Of a stretch of DNA of 64,000 bases, positions 55,123-63,650 are shown piece by piece. The position numbers and the translations under genes were made by a program. Numbering within the stretch: position 1 is the stretch's first letter; each line of letters starts with the position of its first letter. The notes below the pieces were generated by a model. That model was not told the origin of the DNA. It did not search any database and was given only the letters and a program-made list of their open reading frames with translations. The DNA is from Candidatus Latescibacterota bacterium (lineage in GTDB: Bacteria; Krumholzibacteriota; Krumholzibacteriia; JACNKJ01): contig JACKDC010000004.1 of the NCBI GenBank assembly GCA_020633725.1, positions 1 through 64,000 of the forward strand. The letters are read 5' to 3'.

Positions 55123-55830
55123 ATGTCGACTGAAGTCTGGGTCTGGGTCGCCTCGCTCTTCACGCTGGCCATCCTGAGCTTCCTCTACAAGGACAACCCG
55201 TTCTTCCGCTTCGCGGAGAGCGCGTTCGCCGGCATCAGCATGGGCTACTACATCAACCTGACCTTCAAGAACACCTTCGTGCCCAACCTGTTCGCGCCGC
55301 TCTTCCACATCGGCCCGGCCTACGATCCGGTCACCTACCCCGGGCGCAGCGCGGAGCACTGGCTGCTGATCGTGCCCTTCGTGCTGGCCATCGTGCTCTA
55401 CACACGCTACGTGCAGAAGATCGCCTGGGTGAGCCGCTTCGCGCTGGCCGTCTACGTGGGTTACTACACGGGCCTGAACATGATGCAGAAGCTCCAGGGC
55501 GAGGTGCTGCCGCAGTCGGCGGACACGATCCGCAGCTTCTGGCGCTTCCTTCCGGAGCGCCTGCCCATCTGGGCCGCCGAGCAGACGCACACGGTGAACT
55601 GGGGCGAGTGGGTCTCCAGCGTGGTCTTCGTGATCGGCGTGCTGGCCGTGCTCGTCTACTTCTTCTTCTCGGCCGAGCACAAGGGCGCGGTGGGCGCCGT
55701 GAGCCGCCTGGGCATCTGGTTCCTGATGGTGTCCTTCGGCGCGGCCTTCGGCTACACGATCATGGGCCGCGTGTCGATCCTCATCGGCCGCGTCATCTTC
55801 CTGGTGGGCGACTGGCTGGGCTTCGGCTGA
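55123..55830 (+). CDS. Multi-spanning membrane protein (cassette gene 4)
   Basis: 235 aa with about six hydrophobic helices. 'NPFFRFAESAFAGISMGYYINLTFKNTF' is the most conserved-looking stretch, followed by 'HWLLIVPFVLAIVLYTRYVQ' and a C-terminal 'AFGYTIMGRVSILIGRVIFLVGDWLGFG'. The ATG 55123 lies 6 nt after cassette gene 3. Overlaps the convergent gene by 38 nt. Function unknown. Confidence 0.6.
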   Translation: MSTEVWVWVASLFTLAILSFLYKDNPFFRFAESAFAGISMGYYINLTFKNTFVPNLFAPLFHIGPAYDPVTYPGRSAEHWLLIVPFVLAIVLYTRYVQKIAWVSRFALAVYVGYYTGLNMMQKLQGEVLPQSADTIRSFWRFLPERLPIWAAEQTHTVNWGEWVSSVVFVIGVLAVLVYFFFSAEHKGAVGAVSRLGIWFLMVSFGAAFGYTIMGRVSILIGRVIFLVGDWLGFG

Positions 55831-56269
55831 TCCCCCGCAGTCTCACCCAGCCGGCGAAGCCCGTCAGCGTGAGCGCGCTGGCGGGCAGCATCGCGAGCCA
55901 CACCGCCCAGATCTCCTCCCGCCAGTACTGACTGATCGAGAGATTCGGATTGCGCTTGATCAGGAGCAGCTGCACGCCCGTGAGCAGCGCGGTGAGCAGG
56001 ATCGCGCCGAGTCCCACGGTGGGCCAGGCGCGACGCCGCAGCAGGAAGCGGCTGAGGCGGCCGACGGTGGCGTCCTCGCCCTGGCGCTGCCGGCCGTAGG
56101 TGAGCGGGATGAGGGCGAGGACGAAGCCCGCCGCCGCGGTCCGTCGCAGGGTCCAGGCGAAAGGGCTGAGCCAGACGGGCATCCACAGCAGCGTGAAGAG
56201 CAGCGTCGTGCCGGCGAAGATCGCCAGCAAGGCGAGCCCCCAAAGCACCATCGACGTGTTGCGGCCCAC
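55793..56269 (-). CDS. Small membrane protein, unknown function
   Basis: 158 aa from GTG 56269, chosen because GAGGAGAC lies 7-12 nt before it; the first in-frame ATG upstream (56296) has no site and the ATG at 56251 is too far from it. Four hydrophobic helices (~10-30, ~34-55, ~85-105, ~125-145), no recognised domain. It overlaps the end of the convergent cassette gene by 38 nt, which argues that one end is under weak constraint. No function assigned. Confidence 0.5.
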   Translation of the reverse strand: MGRNTSMVLWGLALLAIFAGTTLLFTLLWMPVWLSPFAWTLRRTAAAGFVLALIPLTYGRQRQGEDATVGRLSRFLLRRRAWPTVGLGAILLTALLTGVQLLLIKRNPNLSISQYWREEIWAVWLAMLPASALTLTGFAGWVRLRGISRSPASRPPGR

Positions 56270-56328
56270 GGCGTCTCCTCCCGGCTGCCGCGACACTAGC
56301 GCAGCGCCCCGGCGACAACAAGTCCCGC

Positions 56329-56357
56329 TTCCCGCCCTTCGCGGGCGGTGCTAGGGT
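56329..56357 (+). promoter_or_regulatory. Candidate promoter of the GT4 gene (leaderless)
   Basis: -10 TAGGGT (56352-56357) lies 6 nt before ATG 56364; -35 TTCCCG (56329-56334) is weak at 17 nt. Confidence 0.4.
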
Positions 56358-56363
56358 GCGGAC

Positions 56364-57614
56364 ATGCACGTCACGCCCCGCCAGCCGCGACGCATCCTGG
56401 TGGTCACGCCCTGGGCGGACTTCTGGTCCATGCCCGGCAAGGCGGGCGTCAGCGACGACGCCGAGTTCGTCCGCCGCGCGCTGGCGGCGGGGCACACGCT
56501 GCACTTCGTGCTGCCCGATGGCGGCCGCTTCGACCCCGCCGAGCTGCATCCGAACCTGCGCCTGCACCCCTTCCCCGACGTCTTCGCCCGCTGGCGCTGG
56601 TTGCCCACGCCGCTCAGGCGGCTCGTCTACATGGGCTGGTTCCTGGGGCCGGTCGTGCGCCGCGCCCGTCGCGTGGCGGCCGAGGTCGCGCCCGAGCTGG
56701 TGCTGGGCTTCAGCTACCACGGCGCGCGCGCGGCCGAGGTCGTGGGGCGCGAGCGCGGGATCCCCAGCGCCGTGAAGCACTTCGGCGTCTACACCGCCGC
56801 CTTCTTCGACCGCTGGCCGCGCTGGAAGTACCGCTACAAGAACCTGGAGACGCTCTACGGCCTCACGCGCCAGGTCGATCGCCTCGTCATCCTCAACGAC
56901 GGCACCCGCGGCCGCGAGGCCGCGCTCCACGCGGGCGTGCCGGCCGGGCGCGTCGTCCAGCTGCTGAACGGCATCCACACCGAGTGGGCGGACCTCTCCC
57001 TCGACCGCGCGGCCGAGCGCGCGCGGCTGGGCGCGGCGCCGGACGACGCCGTGCTGCTCTTCCTCGCGCGCCTCGCGCCCTTCAAGGGCACGCGGCAGTT
57101 CATGCGCGTGCTGCCGCGGCTGCTGGCCGACACGCCGCGTCCGGTGAGCGTGCTCGTCGCCGGCAGCGGCGAGGACGAGGCCTGGATGCGCGAGGCCGCC
57201 GCCCGCCTGCCCGACGCCGACCGCGTGCGCTTCCTCGGCGCCGTGCCCCACGACGACGTCCCCGCCCTCTTCGCCGCGGCCGACGTCTTCGTCACCCTCA
57301 ACACCTACTCCAACGGCTCCATCCCGACCTGCGAGGCCATGGTGATGGGCTGCCCCGTGCTGGCGACGGACGTGGCCGGCACGGCCGAGATGGTGCGCGA
57401 CGGCGTGAACGGACGCCTCGTCCCGCCGGACGACGACGCCGCGCTGCTCGCCGCCCTGCGCGAGCTTCTCGCCGACGACGCGGCGCGCGCGCGTCTCGCC
57501 GCGGGGGCGAAGCGCTGGGCCGCCGAGCACTTCGACTCCTGGGATCAGCGCGTGGCGCGGGAGCTGGACCTCATCGACGCGCTCTGCGCCGAGGGCCGCA
57601 CGGTCGGCCGCTAG
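56364..57614 (+). CDS. Glycosyltransferase family 4
   Basis: 416 aa, GT-B fold. The N-terminal domain starts 'RILVVTPWADFWSMPGKAGVSDDAEFVRRALAAGH', a G-rich acceptor-side loop. The donor-binding C-terminal domain has 'LLFLARLAPFKGTRQFMRVLP' (~235-255), 'VRFLGAVPHDDVPALFAAADVFV' and the E-x7-E motif in 'PTCEAMVMGCPVLATDVAGTAEMV'. Cytoplasmic transferase for a lipid-linked or surface glycan. Monocistronic; stop shares CTAG with the convergent deaminase gene. Confidence 0.88.
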   Translation: MHVTPRQPRRILVVTPWADFWSMPGKAGVSDDAEFVRRALAAGHTLHFVLPDGGRFDPAELHPNLRLHPFPDVFARWRWLPTPLRRLVYMGWFLGPVVRRARRVAAEVAPELVLGFSYHGARAAEVVGRERGIPSAVKHFGVYTAAFFDRWPRWKYRYKNLETLYGLTRQVDRLVILNDGTRGREAALHAGVPAGRVVQLLNGIHTEWADLSLDRAAERARLGAAPDDAVLLFLARLAPFKGTRQFMRVLPRLLADTPRPVSVLVAGSGEDEAWMREAAARLPDADRVRFLGAVPHDDVPALFAAADVFVTLNTYSNGSIPTCEAMVMGCPVLATDVAGTAEMVRDGVNGRLVPPDDDAALLAALRELLADDAARARLAAGAKRWAAEHFDSWDQRVARELDLIDALCAEGRTVGR

Positions 57615-59008
57615 CGCGGGAAGGGCGCGAGCACGGCCATGGCGTGCGCGATGCCGCCGATGACGTGCAGGCCGGGCACGCGGTAGCCGGAGAGCAGCGC
57701 GCCCTCCACCGCCTCGGCGGCGCCGAGGCGCGACGCGTCGCGCACCCCCGCCAGCGAGAAGGCCACGAAGTCCGCCGGCCCGCCCGCGCGCAGCTCGCCG
57801 GCCTCCGCCCAGTCGAGGCTCACTGCGCCGCCGCGCGTGAGCATCCACAGCAGCTCCAGCGGCTCGAGATCGGGATGCGCCCGCCGCGCCAGCGTGGCCG
57901 TCAGCGGGAGGTTCAGCGTAGGACTGCTGGCCAGCGAGTCGGTGCCGAGGCCCACGGTCACCCCCGCGTCGAGCAGTGCGCGCACGGGATGCGGGTCGCG
58001 TCCCCCGTGGAACCAGGCCACCGATCCCGGGCAGTAGGCCACGCTCACGCGCTCCATCGCCGCCACGCGGGCGACGGCCTCGGCGTCCAGCCAGGTGCCG
58101 TGCACGAGCTGCAACGGCGCGCCCGGGGGGTGTTCGGCGAGCCAGGCGTCCACCGTGCGTCCGCCGCACCAGGGCGACGGCCCCTCGGCGTCCCAGCCCA
58201 CGCGGGCGCGCAGGGCGCTGAGCGCGCCGCGGTCTTCGCGCTGGTAGTCCAGTTCGTCGGCGGTCTCCGAAAGATGGGTGGACAGCGGCCAGCCGCGCGC
58301 CGCCGCGTCGTCGAAGAGCGCGGCGTAGAGCTCGGGGTGCGTGCTGTAGGGCGCGTGGGGGCTGAGGCCGTGCCGCAGCTCGCCGGGCGCGAAGTCCAGC
58401 GGCGCGGGGTCGAGGGCGCGCACCCGCTGCAGCGCGGCCTCGCGGTCGCTCGCGAGCCAGCCCAGCGCCTCGTGGAAGGCGCGAATGCGCAGCGGCGGGG
58501 CGAACTCGGCGAGCAGCGCGCCGGCGTCGGACTCGGTCTCGGTGAGGATCTCGCCCACCAGCGTGCAGCCGCCGCGAAGCGTCTCGCGCAGACCGGCGAG
58601 GAGGGAGAGGCGGAGTTCGTCCTCGGTCCAGGAGCGGCGCAGGGGCAGGAGGCGGCGGATCCAGGCCGCGAAGTCCTCGGTGGGCGGCAGCACGCCCTGC
58701 GCGAAGGTCAGGCCCAGATGGCAGTGGGCGTTCACGAGGCCGGGCAGGAGCACGGCGCCGGGCAGTTCGGCCACGCGGCGGGCGTTCGGATGCGCGGCGA
58801 GGACCTCGCGCGCGGGACCCATCGCGACGACGCGCCCCGCCGCCACGGCCAGGGCGCCGTCGGCGATGGGCGGCGCGGTGACGGGCAGCAGCAGGCCGAC
58901 GCGATAGAGGTCCACCGCCCGGTCGCGGGCGTCGGCGCTGCCTGCGGTCAGCTCGTCCGGCGCGAAGCCGGGTAGACGGCAGCGCTCCCAGTGCCCACCG
59001 CGGGGCAC
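57611..59008 (-). CDS. mqnX: Aminodeoxyfutalosine deaminase-like amidohydrolase (menaquinone pathway)
   Basis: 465 aa, amidohydrolase superfamily (TIM barrel). Metal ligands: 'NAHCHLGL' (HxH), 'LSPHAPYSTHPEL', 'THLSETADE' and 'GLGTDSLASSP'. Adjacent to mqnA, so the best specific role is deamination of 6-amino-6-deoxyfutalosine. The ORF could start at the GTG at 59008, only 3 nt after the mqnA stop, but the first ~30 residues are not conserved-looking and the true start may be further in. Other substrates (e.g. 5'-methylthioadenosine / S-adenosylhomocysteine deamination) cannot be excluded. Confidence 0.75.
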   Translation of the reverse strand: MPRGGHWERCRLPGFAPDELTAGSADARDRAVDLYRVGLLLPVTAPPIADGALAVAAGRVVAMGPAREVLAAHPNARRVAELPGAVLLPGLVNAHCHLGLTFAQGVLPPTEDFAAWIRRLLPLRRSWTEDELRLSLLAGLRETLRGGCTLVGEILTETESDAGALLAEFAPPLRIRAFHEALGWLASDREAALQRVRALDPAPLDFAPGELRHGLSPHAPYSTHPELYAALFDDAAARGWPLSTHLSETADELDYQREDRGALSALRARVGWDAEGPSPWCGGRTVDAWLAEHPPGAPLQLVHGTWLDAEAVARVAAMERVSVAYCPGSVAWFHGGRDPHPVRALLDAGVTVGLGTDSLASSPTLNLPLTATLARRAHPDLEPLELLWMLTRGGAVSLDWAEAGELRAGGPADFVAFSLAGVRDASRLGAAEAVEGALLSGYRVPGLHVIGGIAHAMAVLAPFPR

Positions 59009-59011
59009 GGG

Positions 59012-59878
59012 CTAGCGGCCGGAGCCGCCGGTGGCGCGCTCCAGTTCGCCCTTGAGGCCGGCCAGGCCGTCGAGAACCTCGGGGCGGTCGGGACAGAGGT
59101 AGTTCTCCACGCAGAGGTCGCGGAAGAGCGACAGGCCGGCGAGCGTCTCGTTGTCCAGCGTGTAGTGGATGCGGCGCGTGAGGTACTCGTGCACGCGGGA
59201 CTCGGGCCAGCGACGGGTCTCGGCGACCTCCTCGCAGATGCGCGGCAGCTCACGACGTCCCTGCTCGGCGCTGGCGCGCAGCAGCGTGCTGAGACGCTCG
59301 AACTCCGGCGCGTCGGGCGCGGCGCGCGTCACCCAGAGCGCGTAGACGAAGGGACGGTGGAAGGTGTTCTCCCACCACTCGCCGAGGTCCACGGTGAAGG
59401 GCGCGACGTCATCCGCCAGCTCCATCGCCGCGTCGCCGATGATGAGGGCGGCGGGGGCGTCGCGGCCGTCGGGGCCGAGGAAGGGCTGCGCGGGATCGGG
59501 ACGAAAGCTGAAGAAGTCCGGGCTGCGGCGATGCACGCGATCCATGAGCAGGCGCAGCATGGCCACGCTGCTGCGGCTGGCCTGATCCACCAGCACGCTG
59601 CCGACTTCCTCGAGCATCCACTGGCTCACCAGGCGGATGCTCTCCACCGGGCCGCGGCTCGCGATGCACAGGCCCGGCACCACGCCGGCGCCCACGCCGC
59701 GCAGGTACTCCACGGCGGGGATCAGCGCCGCGTCCAGCTCGCCGTAGCGCAGGCGGTCCGCCAGCGAGCTGGGATTGGCGTAGACCAGCTCCACCTCGGG
59801 GCTGCGCTGCTTCTCCAGTCCGCGAATCAGCGGCAGGGAATTGACGAAGGAAATCACGCCGATGCGAAGCGGACTCAT
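59012..59878 (-). CDS. mqnA: Chorismate dehydratase MqnA
   Basis: 288 aa from ATG 59878 with GGGGAGGG upstream. MqnA-like: 'RIGVISFVNSLPLIRGL' at the N-terminus, 'NPSSLADRLRYGELDAALIPAVEYL', 'ASRGPVESIRL', 'RSSVAMLRLLM', 'IGDAAMELAD'. Dehydrates chorismate to 3-[(1-carboxyvinyl)oxy]benzoate, the first step of the futalosine pathway. Shares its chorismate supply with TrpE. Promoter at 59926-59954. Confidence 0.9.
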   Translation of the reverse strand: MSPLRIGVISFVNSLPLIRGLEKQRSPEVELVYANPSSLADRLRYGELDAALIPAVEYLRGVGAGVVPGLCIASRGPVESIRLVSQWMLEEVGSVLVDQASRSSVAMLRLLMDRVHRRSPDFFSFRPDPAQPFLGPDGRDAPAALIIGDAAMELADDVAPFTVDLGEWWENTFHRPFVYALWVTRAAPDAPEFERLSTLLRASAEQGRRELPRICEEVAETRRWPESRVHEYLTRRIHYTLDNETLAGLSLFRDLCVENYLCPDRPEVLDGLAGLKGELERATGGSGR

Positions 59879-59925
59879 GGACCCTCCCCGGTGCCTGGCG
59901 ACGTCTGGGCCGCCGCAGCCGGGCC

Positions 59926-59954
59926 AGAATAGGTTCGCCGGCAACATTCGGCAA
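59926..59954 (-). promoter_or_regulatory. Promoter of mqnA-mqnX
   Basis: TTGCCG (59949-59954), 17-nt spacer, TATTCT (59926-59931) on the minus strand, ~47 nt before mqnA. Confidence 0.5.
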
Positions 59955-59972
59955 GCGGTGATTCAGGATCGC

Positions 59973-60881
59973 TCAGACGAGTACGATGCCCAGGGCGCCG
60001 GCCACGAACACCAGCACGCCGACCCAGCTGTTCAGACGGAAGAAGGCCAGGTCGATGCGCCCCAGCTCGCCACCCCGGACCACCCGATGCTCCCAGATCA
60101 GCAAGAGCGAGGCCAGGGCGAGGCCGAGGCGGAAGGGAAGGCCCAGGTCGCGCAGCTCTCCGAAGACCGCCAGGCTGACAATCATCGCCACATGGCACGC
60201 CGCGGCGAGCCCGAGCGCGCCGCGGGGGCCCAGCCTCGCGGCGAGCGAGTGCAGGCCGCGGCGGCGGTCGTAGTCCAGGTCCTGCAGGGAGTAGATGATG
60301 TCGAAGCCCCCCACCCAGAACAGCACCGCCAGCGCCAGCAGCCAGGGCGCGGCGTCGAGGTGCCCCGTCACCGCCACCCAGGCGCCCACGGGCGCGATGG
60401 CCAGCGAGAGTCCCAGCCAGAAGTGGCTCGCCGCGGTGAAGCGCTTGGCGTGCGAATAGCCGAGGATCCAGGCCAGTGCCGCGGGACTGAGGCGTCCGGG
60501 CACCGGACCGAGCAGCACCGCGAAGAAGATGAAGAGGCAGGCATTCACGAAGACGAAACCGTAGACCCAGGCCCGGGTGAGCAGCCCCGCCGGCAGGTGG
60601 CGCGCCGCCGTGCGCGGGTTGGCGGCGTCGATGTCCTGGTCGGCGATGCGGTTGTAGGCCATGGCCGCGCTGCGCGCCGTGACCATGCAGCCGAGGACGA
60701 GCAGCAGGGTGCGCCAGCCGGGCCAGCCCGCCGGACTGTTGTCGCGCGCGGCGAGCATCATGCCCAGCAGCGCGAAGGGCAGCGCGAAGAGCGTGTGGTG
60801 GAAGGCGATCATGTCGAGGACGGCGCGGAGCCGTCCCCAGAAGCCCCGGGGCGTGTCCGGCTGGACAGGGGCCGTGTTCAA
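59973..60881 (-). CDS. mqnP: UbiA-family prenyltransferase (menaquinone, MqnP-like)
   Basis: 302 aa, about nine membrane helices. The two Asp-rich prenyl-diphosphate motifs 'AYNRIADQDIDAANPRTAARHLPAG' and 'GFDIIYSLQDLDYDRRRGLHS' are typical of 4-hydroxybenzoate/naphthoate polyprenyltransferases. In the futalosine pathway MqnP prenylates 1,4-dihydroxy-6-naphthoate. Start is TTG at 60881 overlapping the ubiX stop (TTGA), so both are translationally coupled. Confidence 0.88.
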   Translation of the reverse strand: MNTAPVQPDTPRGFWGRLRAVLDMIAFHHTLFALPFALLGMMLAARDNSPAGWPGWRTLLLVLGCMVTARSAAMAYNRIADQDIDAANPRTAARHLPAGLLTRAWVYGFVFVNACLFIFFAVLLGPVPGRLSPAALAWILGYSHAKRFTAASHFWLGLSLAIAPVGAWVAVTGHLDAAPWLLALAVLFWVGGFDIIYSLQDLDYDRRRGLHSLAARLGPRGALGLAAACHVAMIVSLAVFGELRDLGLPFRLGLALASLLLIWEHRVVRGGELGRIDLAFFRLNSWVGVLVFVAGALGIVLV

Positions 60882-61522
60882 ATCGGCTCGTCCTCGCCCC
60901 AGCCGGCGTAGCGGCCGAGGTGGCCCAGGCCGAGCTGCCGCAGGATGCGCTGCACGACGAAGTCCACCAGCTGCTCCACCCGCTCGCCACCCTGGTAGAA
61001 GCCGGGGCTGGCGGGCAGGATCGTCGCGCCGGCGTGGGAGAGCCGCAGCATGTTCTCCAGGTGGATGGCCGAGAGCGGCGTCTCCCGCGGCACCAGGATC
61101 AGGCGGCGGCGCTCCTTGAGGCAGACGTCCGCCGCGCGCGTGATCAGGTTGTCGCTCACACCGCCGGCGATGCGGCCCAGCGTGCCCGTCGAGCAGGGGA
61201 CGACGACCATGGGCACGTCGCGCCCGCTGCCGCTGGCCGCCGCCGCGGCGAAGTCGCCGAGCCCGTGACGCCGCGCGAGCGGCCCGCCGTCTTCGGCCTC
61301 GCCCAGTCGCTCGCCCGCGGCGAGCGACTTGCGATAGATCTTCTTCAGCTCGGCCTCGAGGCTGCTGCCCAGCTCGACGCGGCAGAGGGCGTCGATGTTC
61401 TCGCTCACCATGAGCTCCACGCCGATGCGCGCGCCCGCCAGCCGCTCCAGGAGCCGCCAGGCGTAGGGGGTGGCGCTGGCGCCGGTCATGGCGACGATCA
61501 CGCGGGTGGGGGAGTCGGACAT
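60878..61522 (-). CDS. ubiX: UbiX-family flavin prenyltransferase
   Basis: 214 aa. 'VIVAMTGASATPYAWRLLERL' (FMN binding), 'VVVPCSTGTLGRIAGGVSDNLITRAADVCLKERRRLILVPRETPLSAIHLENMLRLSHAGATILPA' is the UbiX core with the conserved 'PRETPL' loop. Makes prenylated FMN for UbiD-type decarboxylases; the matching UbiD/MqnL is not in the window. Head of the ubiX-mqnP-mqnA-mqnX minus-strand block; a possible -10 TATCCT lies at 61548-61553. Confidence 0.9.
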   Translation of the reverse strand: MSDSPTRVIVAMTGASATPYAWRLLERLAGARIGVELMVSENIDALCRVELGSSLEAELKKIYRKSLAAGERLGEAEDGGPLARRHGLGDFAAAAASGSGRDVPMVVVPCSTGTLGRIAGGVSDNLITRAADVCLKERRRLILVPRETPLSAIHLENMLRLSHAGATILPASPGFYQGGERVEQLVDFVVQRILRQLGLGHLGRYAGWGEDEPI

Positions 61523-61582
61523 GGCACCTCCGGCGTCTGAGGGCCGCAGGATAGCACAGGCGGCGGGGCGTCGCCCGCCGAA

Positions 61583-61611
61583 TTGACCGCTTCCTCGCCG
61601 GGCGCTACCCT
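61583..61611 (+). promoter_or_regulatory. Candidate promoter of pepT
   Basis: TTGACC (61583-61588), 17-nt spacer, TACCCT (61606-61611), ~14-nt leader with GAAGGAGG before the ATG at 61633. Confidence 0.5.
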
Positions 61612-61632
61612 GGCGCCAGCGAAGGAGGACCC

Positions 61633-62919
61633 ATGCCCAGCGAATCCAGCACCCGCCGTGCGCCCGAGACCGAGCGCCTGCTCGCGCGCTTCATCCGCTA
61701 CTGCGAGATCTACACCACCTCGGACGAGCACTCGCCGAGCTGCCCGTCCACGGCGCGTCAGCTCGACCTGGCGCGGGTGCTGCGGGACGAGCTGGCGGCG
61801 ATGGGCCTCGCGCCGCGTCTGGACGAGCACGGCTACGTCTACGCGCTGCTGTCGTCGAACCTGCCGGCCGGGCATCCGGCGCGGGGCAAGGTGCCGGGCG
61901 TCGGCTTCATCGCGCACATGGACACCAGCCCCGACGCGCCCGGCGAGAACGTGAAGCCGCAGGTGCATCGCGGCTACGACGGCGGCGAGATCGTGCTGCC
62001 GGGGGACCCGACGCAGGTGATCCGGCCCGCGGACACGCCCGAGCTGGCGGCCTGCGTGGGTGACGACATCGTGACCAGCGACGGGACCACCCTGCTCGGC
62101 GCCGACGACAAGGCCGGCGTGGCCGAGATCATGGAGGCGGTGGAGCGTCTGGTGGGCGATCCGTCGCTGCTGCACGGGGACATCGCCATCGGCTTCACGC
62201 CCGACGAGGAGATCGGCCGCGGCGCGAACCGCTTCGACGTGGCGGGCTTCGGCGCGCGGATCGCCTACACCCTCGACGGTCAGGACCTGGGCCGCATCGA
62301 GCGCGAGACCTTCAACGCGCACGCGGCGACCTTCCGGCTGAGCGGCTACAACGTGCATCCGGGCACGGCCAAGAACCGCATGGTGAACACGCTCTACGCG
62401 GCCGCGGCGATCCTGGCGCGCCTGCCCGAGGACATGCGTCCCGAGACCACCGAGAAACGCGAGGGCTACCTGCACCCGCGCGCGATCCAGGGCGGGGTGG
62501 ACGCCTGCACGCTGCACCTGCTCATCCGCGACTTCGACCTGGCGGGCTCGAAGGCGAAGATCCGTCTGCTGGAGGATATCCGCGACGCGGTGCGCCGCGA
62601 CTTCCCGAAGACGCGCATCGAGCTTGAGGTCACCGAGAGCTATCTCAACATGGGCCCCAAGCTCGACGAGAACCCGCGCATCGTGGAGATCGCCATGGAG
62701 GCCACGCGCGCGGCGGGCGTGGAGCCGCGGATCGACGTCATCCGCGGCGGGACGGACGGCGCGCGGCTCACCACCATGGGCATCCTCACGCCCAACGTCT
62801 TCACCGGGGGCGCGAACTACCACAGCGTGCGTGAGTGGGCCTCGCTGCAGACCATGGAGAAGGCCACGCAGGTGATCCTCAAGATCGCCGAGGGCTGGGT
62901 GGCCGAGGCCGCGCGCTAG
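61633..62919 (+). CDS. pepT: Peptidase T (tripeptide aminopeptidase)
   Basis: 428 aa, M20B. Metal ligands and catalytic motifs: 'VGFIAHMDTSPDAPG', 'TTLLGADDKAGVAEIMEAVE', 'GFTPDEEIGRGANRFDVAGF' and 'HRG'-like 'IRGGTDGARLT'. Cytoplasmic enzyme that removes the N-terminal residue from tripeptides. ATG 61633 has GAAGGAGG ~6 nt upstream. Normal length. Confidence 0.95.
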   Translation: MPSESSTRRAPETERLLARFIRYCEIYTTSDEHSPSCPSTARQLDLARVLRDELAAMGLAPRLDEHGYVYALLSSNLPAGHPARGKVPGVGFIAHMDTSPDAPGENVKPQVHRGYDGGEIVLPGDPTQVIRPADTPELAACVGDDIVTSDGTTLLGADDKAGVAEIMEAVERLVGDPSLLHGDIAIGFTPDEEIGRGANRFDVAGFGARIAYTLDGQDLGRIERETFNAHAATFRLSGYNVHPGTAKNRMVNTLYAAAAILARLPEDMRPETTEKREGYLHPRAIQGGVDACTLHLLIRDFDLAGSKAKIRLLEDIRDAVRRDFPKTRIELEVTESYLNMGPKLDENPRIVEIAMEATRAAGVEPRIDVIRGGTDGARLTTMGILTPNVFTGGANYHSVREWASLQTMEKATQVILKIAEGWVAEAAR

Positions 62920-62935
62920 CGCGCGGCCATCGCCG

Positions 62936-63523
62936 CTACCTGCCGAAGAGCTTGCCCAGGGCCTTGATGCCGTCGCCCAGGTCGACGTCGCCGTCGCCGT
63001 CGGCGTCCAGCAGCTTGCCCAGCATGCCCATCTGCTGGGGCGCGCGGCGCTCGATGGCCTGGCGCTCGTTGCTCAGCATGCCCGCGAGCGCGCCGGCGTC
63101 GAGACCGCTCTCGCGCTTGGCCTTGCCCAGCGCGCCCATCACCATCGGCGCGAGCATGGCGAGGAGCTTGCCCGCGGAGTCGGTGTCGAGGCCGCTGGCG
63201 TGGGCGACGCCCGTCTCCACCGCCGGCTGCTTGCCGCCGAGGACGTGCTTCAGGATGCCCTGGCCCGGCGAGGTGTCGCCGCCGCCGAAGAAGCCGCCGA
63301 GGTTGTCGAGGATGCCGCCGTCGTGGTCGCGCTCCAGCGCGCCGCTCAGCGCCGAGGCGCCCTTGCCGTCCTGGGCGTTGCGGGCGAGAGCGCCGAGCAG
63401 CAGCGGCAGCGCGGCGCCGATGGCGCCCTGGGTCGTCTTCTCGTCGGCGCCGATCTGCTGGCTGAGGTTCTTGAGGGGGCTGCCGCCGAGCTGCCCCATG
63501 AGCGAGTCGAGAATGCCTGCCAT
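62936..63523 (-). CDS. DUF937 (YidB-like) protein with EF-hand-like C-terminus
   Basis: 195 aa from ATG 63523 (AAAGGAC ~8 nt upstream); a longer in-frame start at 63628 would leave no room for a ribosome binding site. Starts 'GILDSLMGQLGGSPLKNLSQQIGADEKTTQGAIGAALPLLLGALARNA', the DUF937 signature of two helical repeats (~1-60, ~105-140). The tail 'LLDADGDGDVDLGDGIKALGKLF' has a Ca-binding-like DxDGDxD loop common at the end of this family. No signal peptide; role unknown. Confidence 0.8.
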   Translation of the reverse strand: MAGILDSLMGQLGGSPLKNLSQQIGADEKTTQGAIGAALPLLLGALARNAQDGKGASALSGALERDHDGGILDNLGGFFGGGDTSPGQGILKHVLGGKQPAVETGVAHASGLDTDSAGKLLAMLAPMVMGALGKAKRESGLDAGALAGMLSNERQAIERRAPQQMGMLGKLLDADGDGDVDLGDGIKALGKLFGR

Positions 63524-63650
63524 GACACTGTCCTTTCGTGGGGGTTCGTCTGCCGGAATGACACCGCGGCCGTCGGCCAGGTCACGCCGGGTCGCCCGAA
63601 TTGTCGCGAAACTGGGAGCCCAACTCACGCGAAAACGCCGGGCGCGAGGA

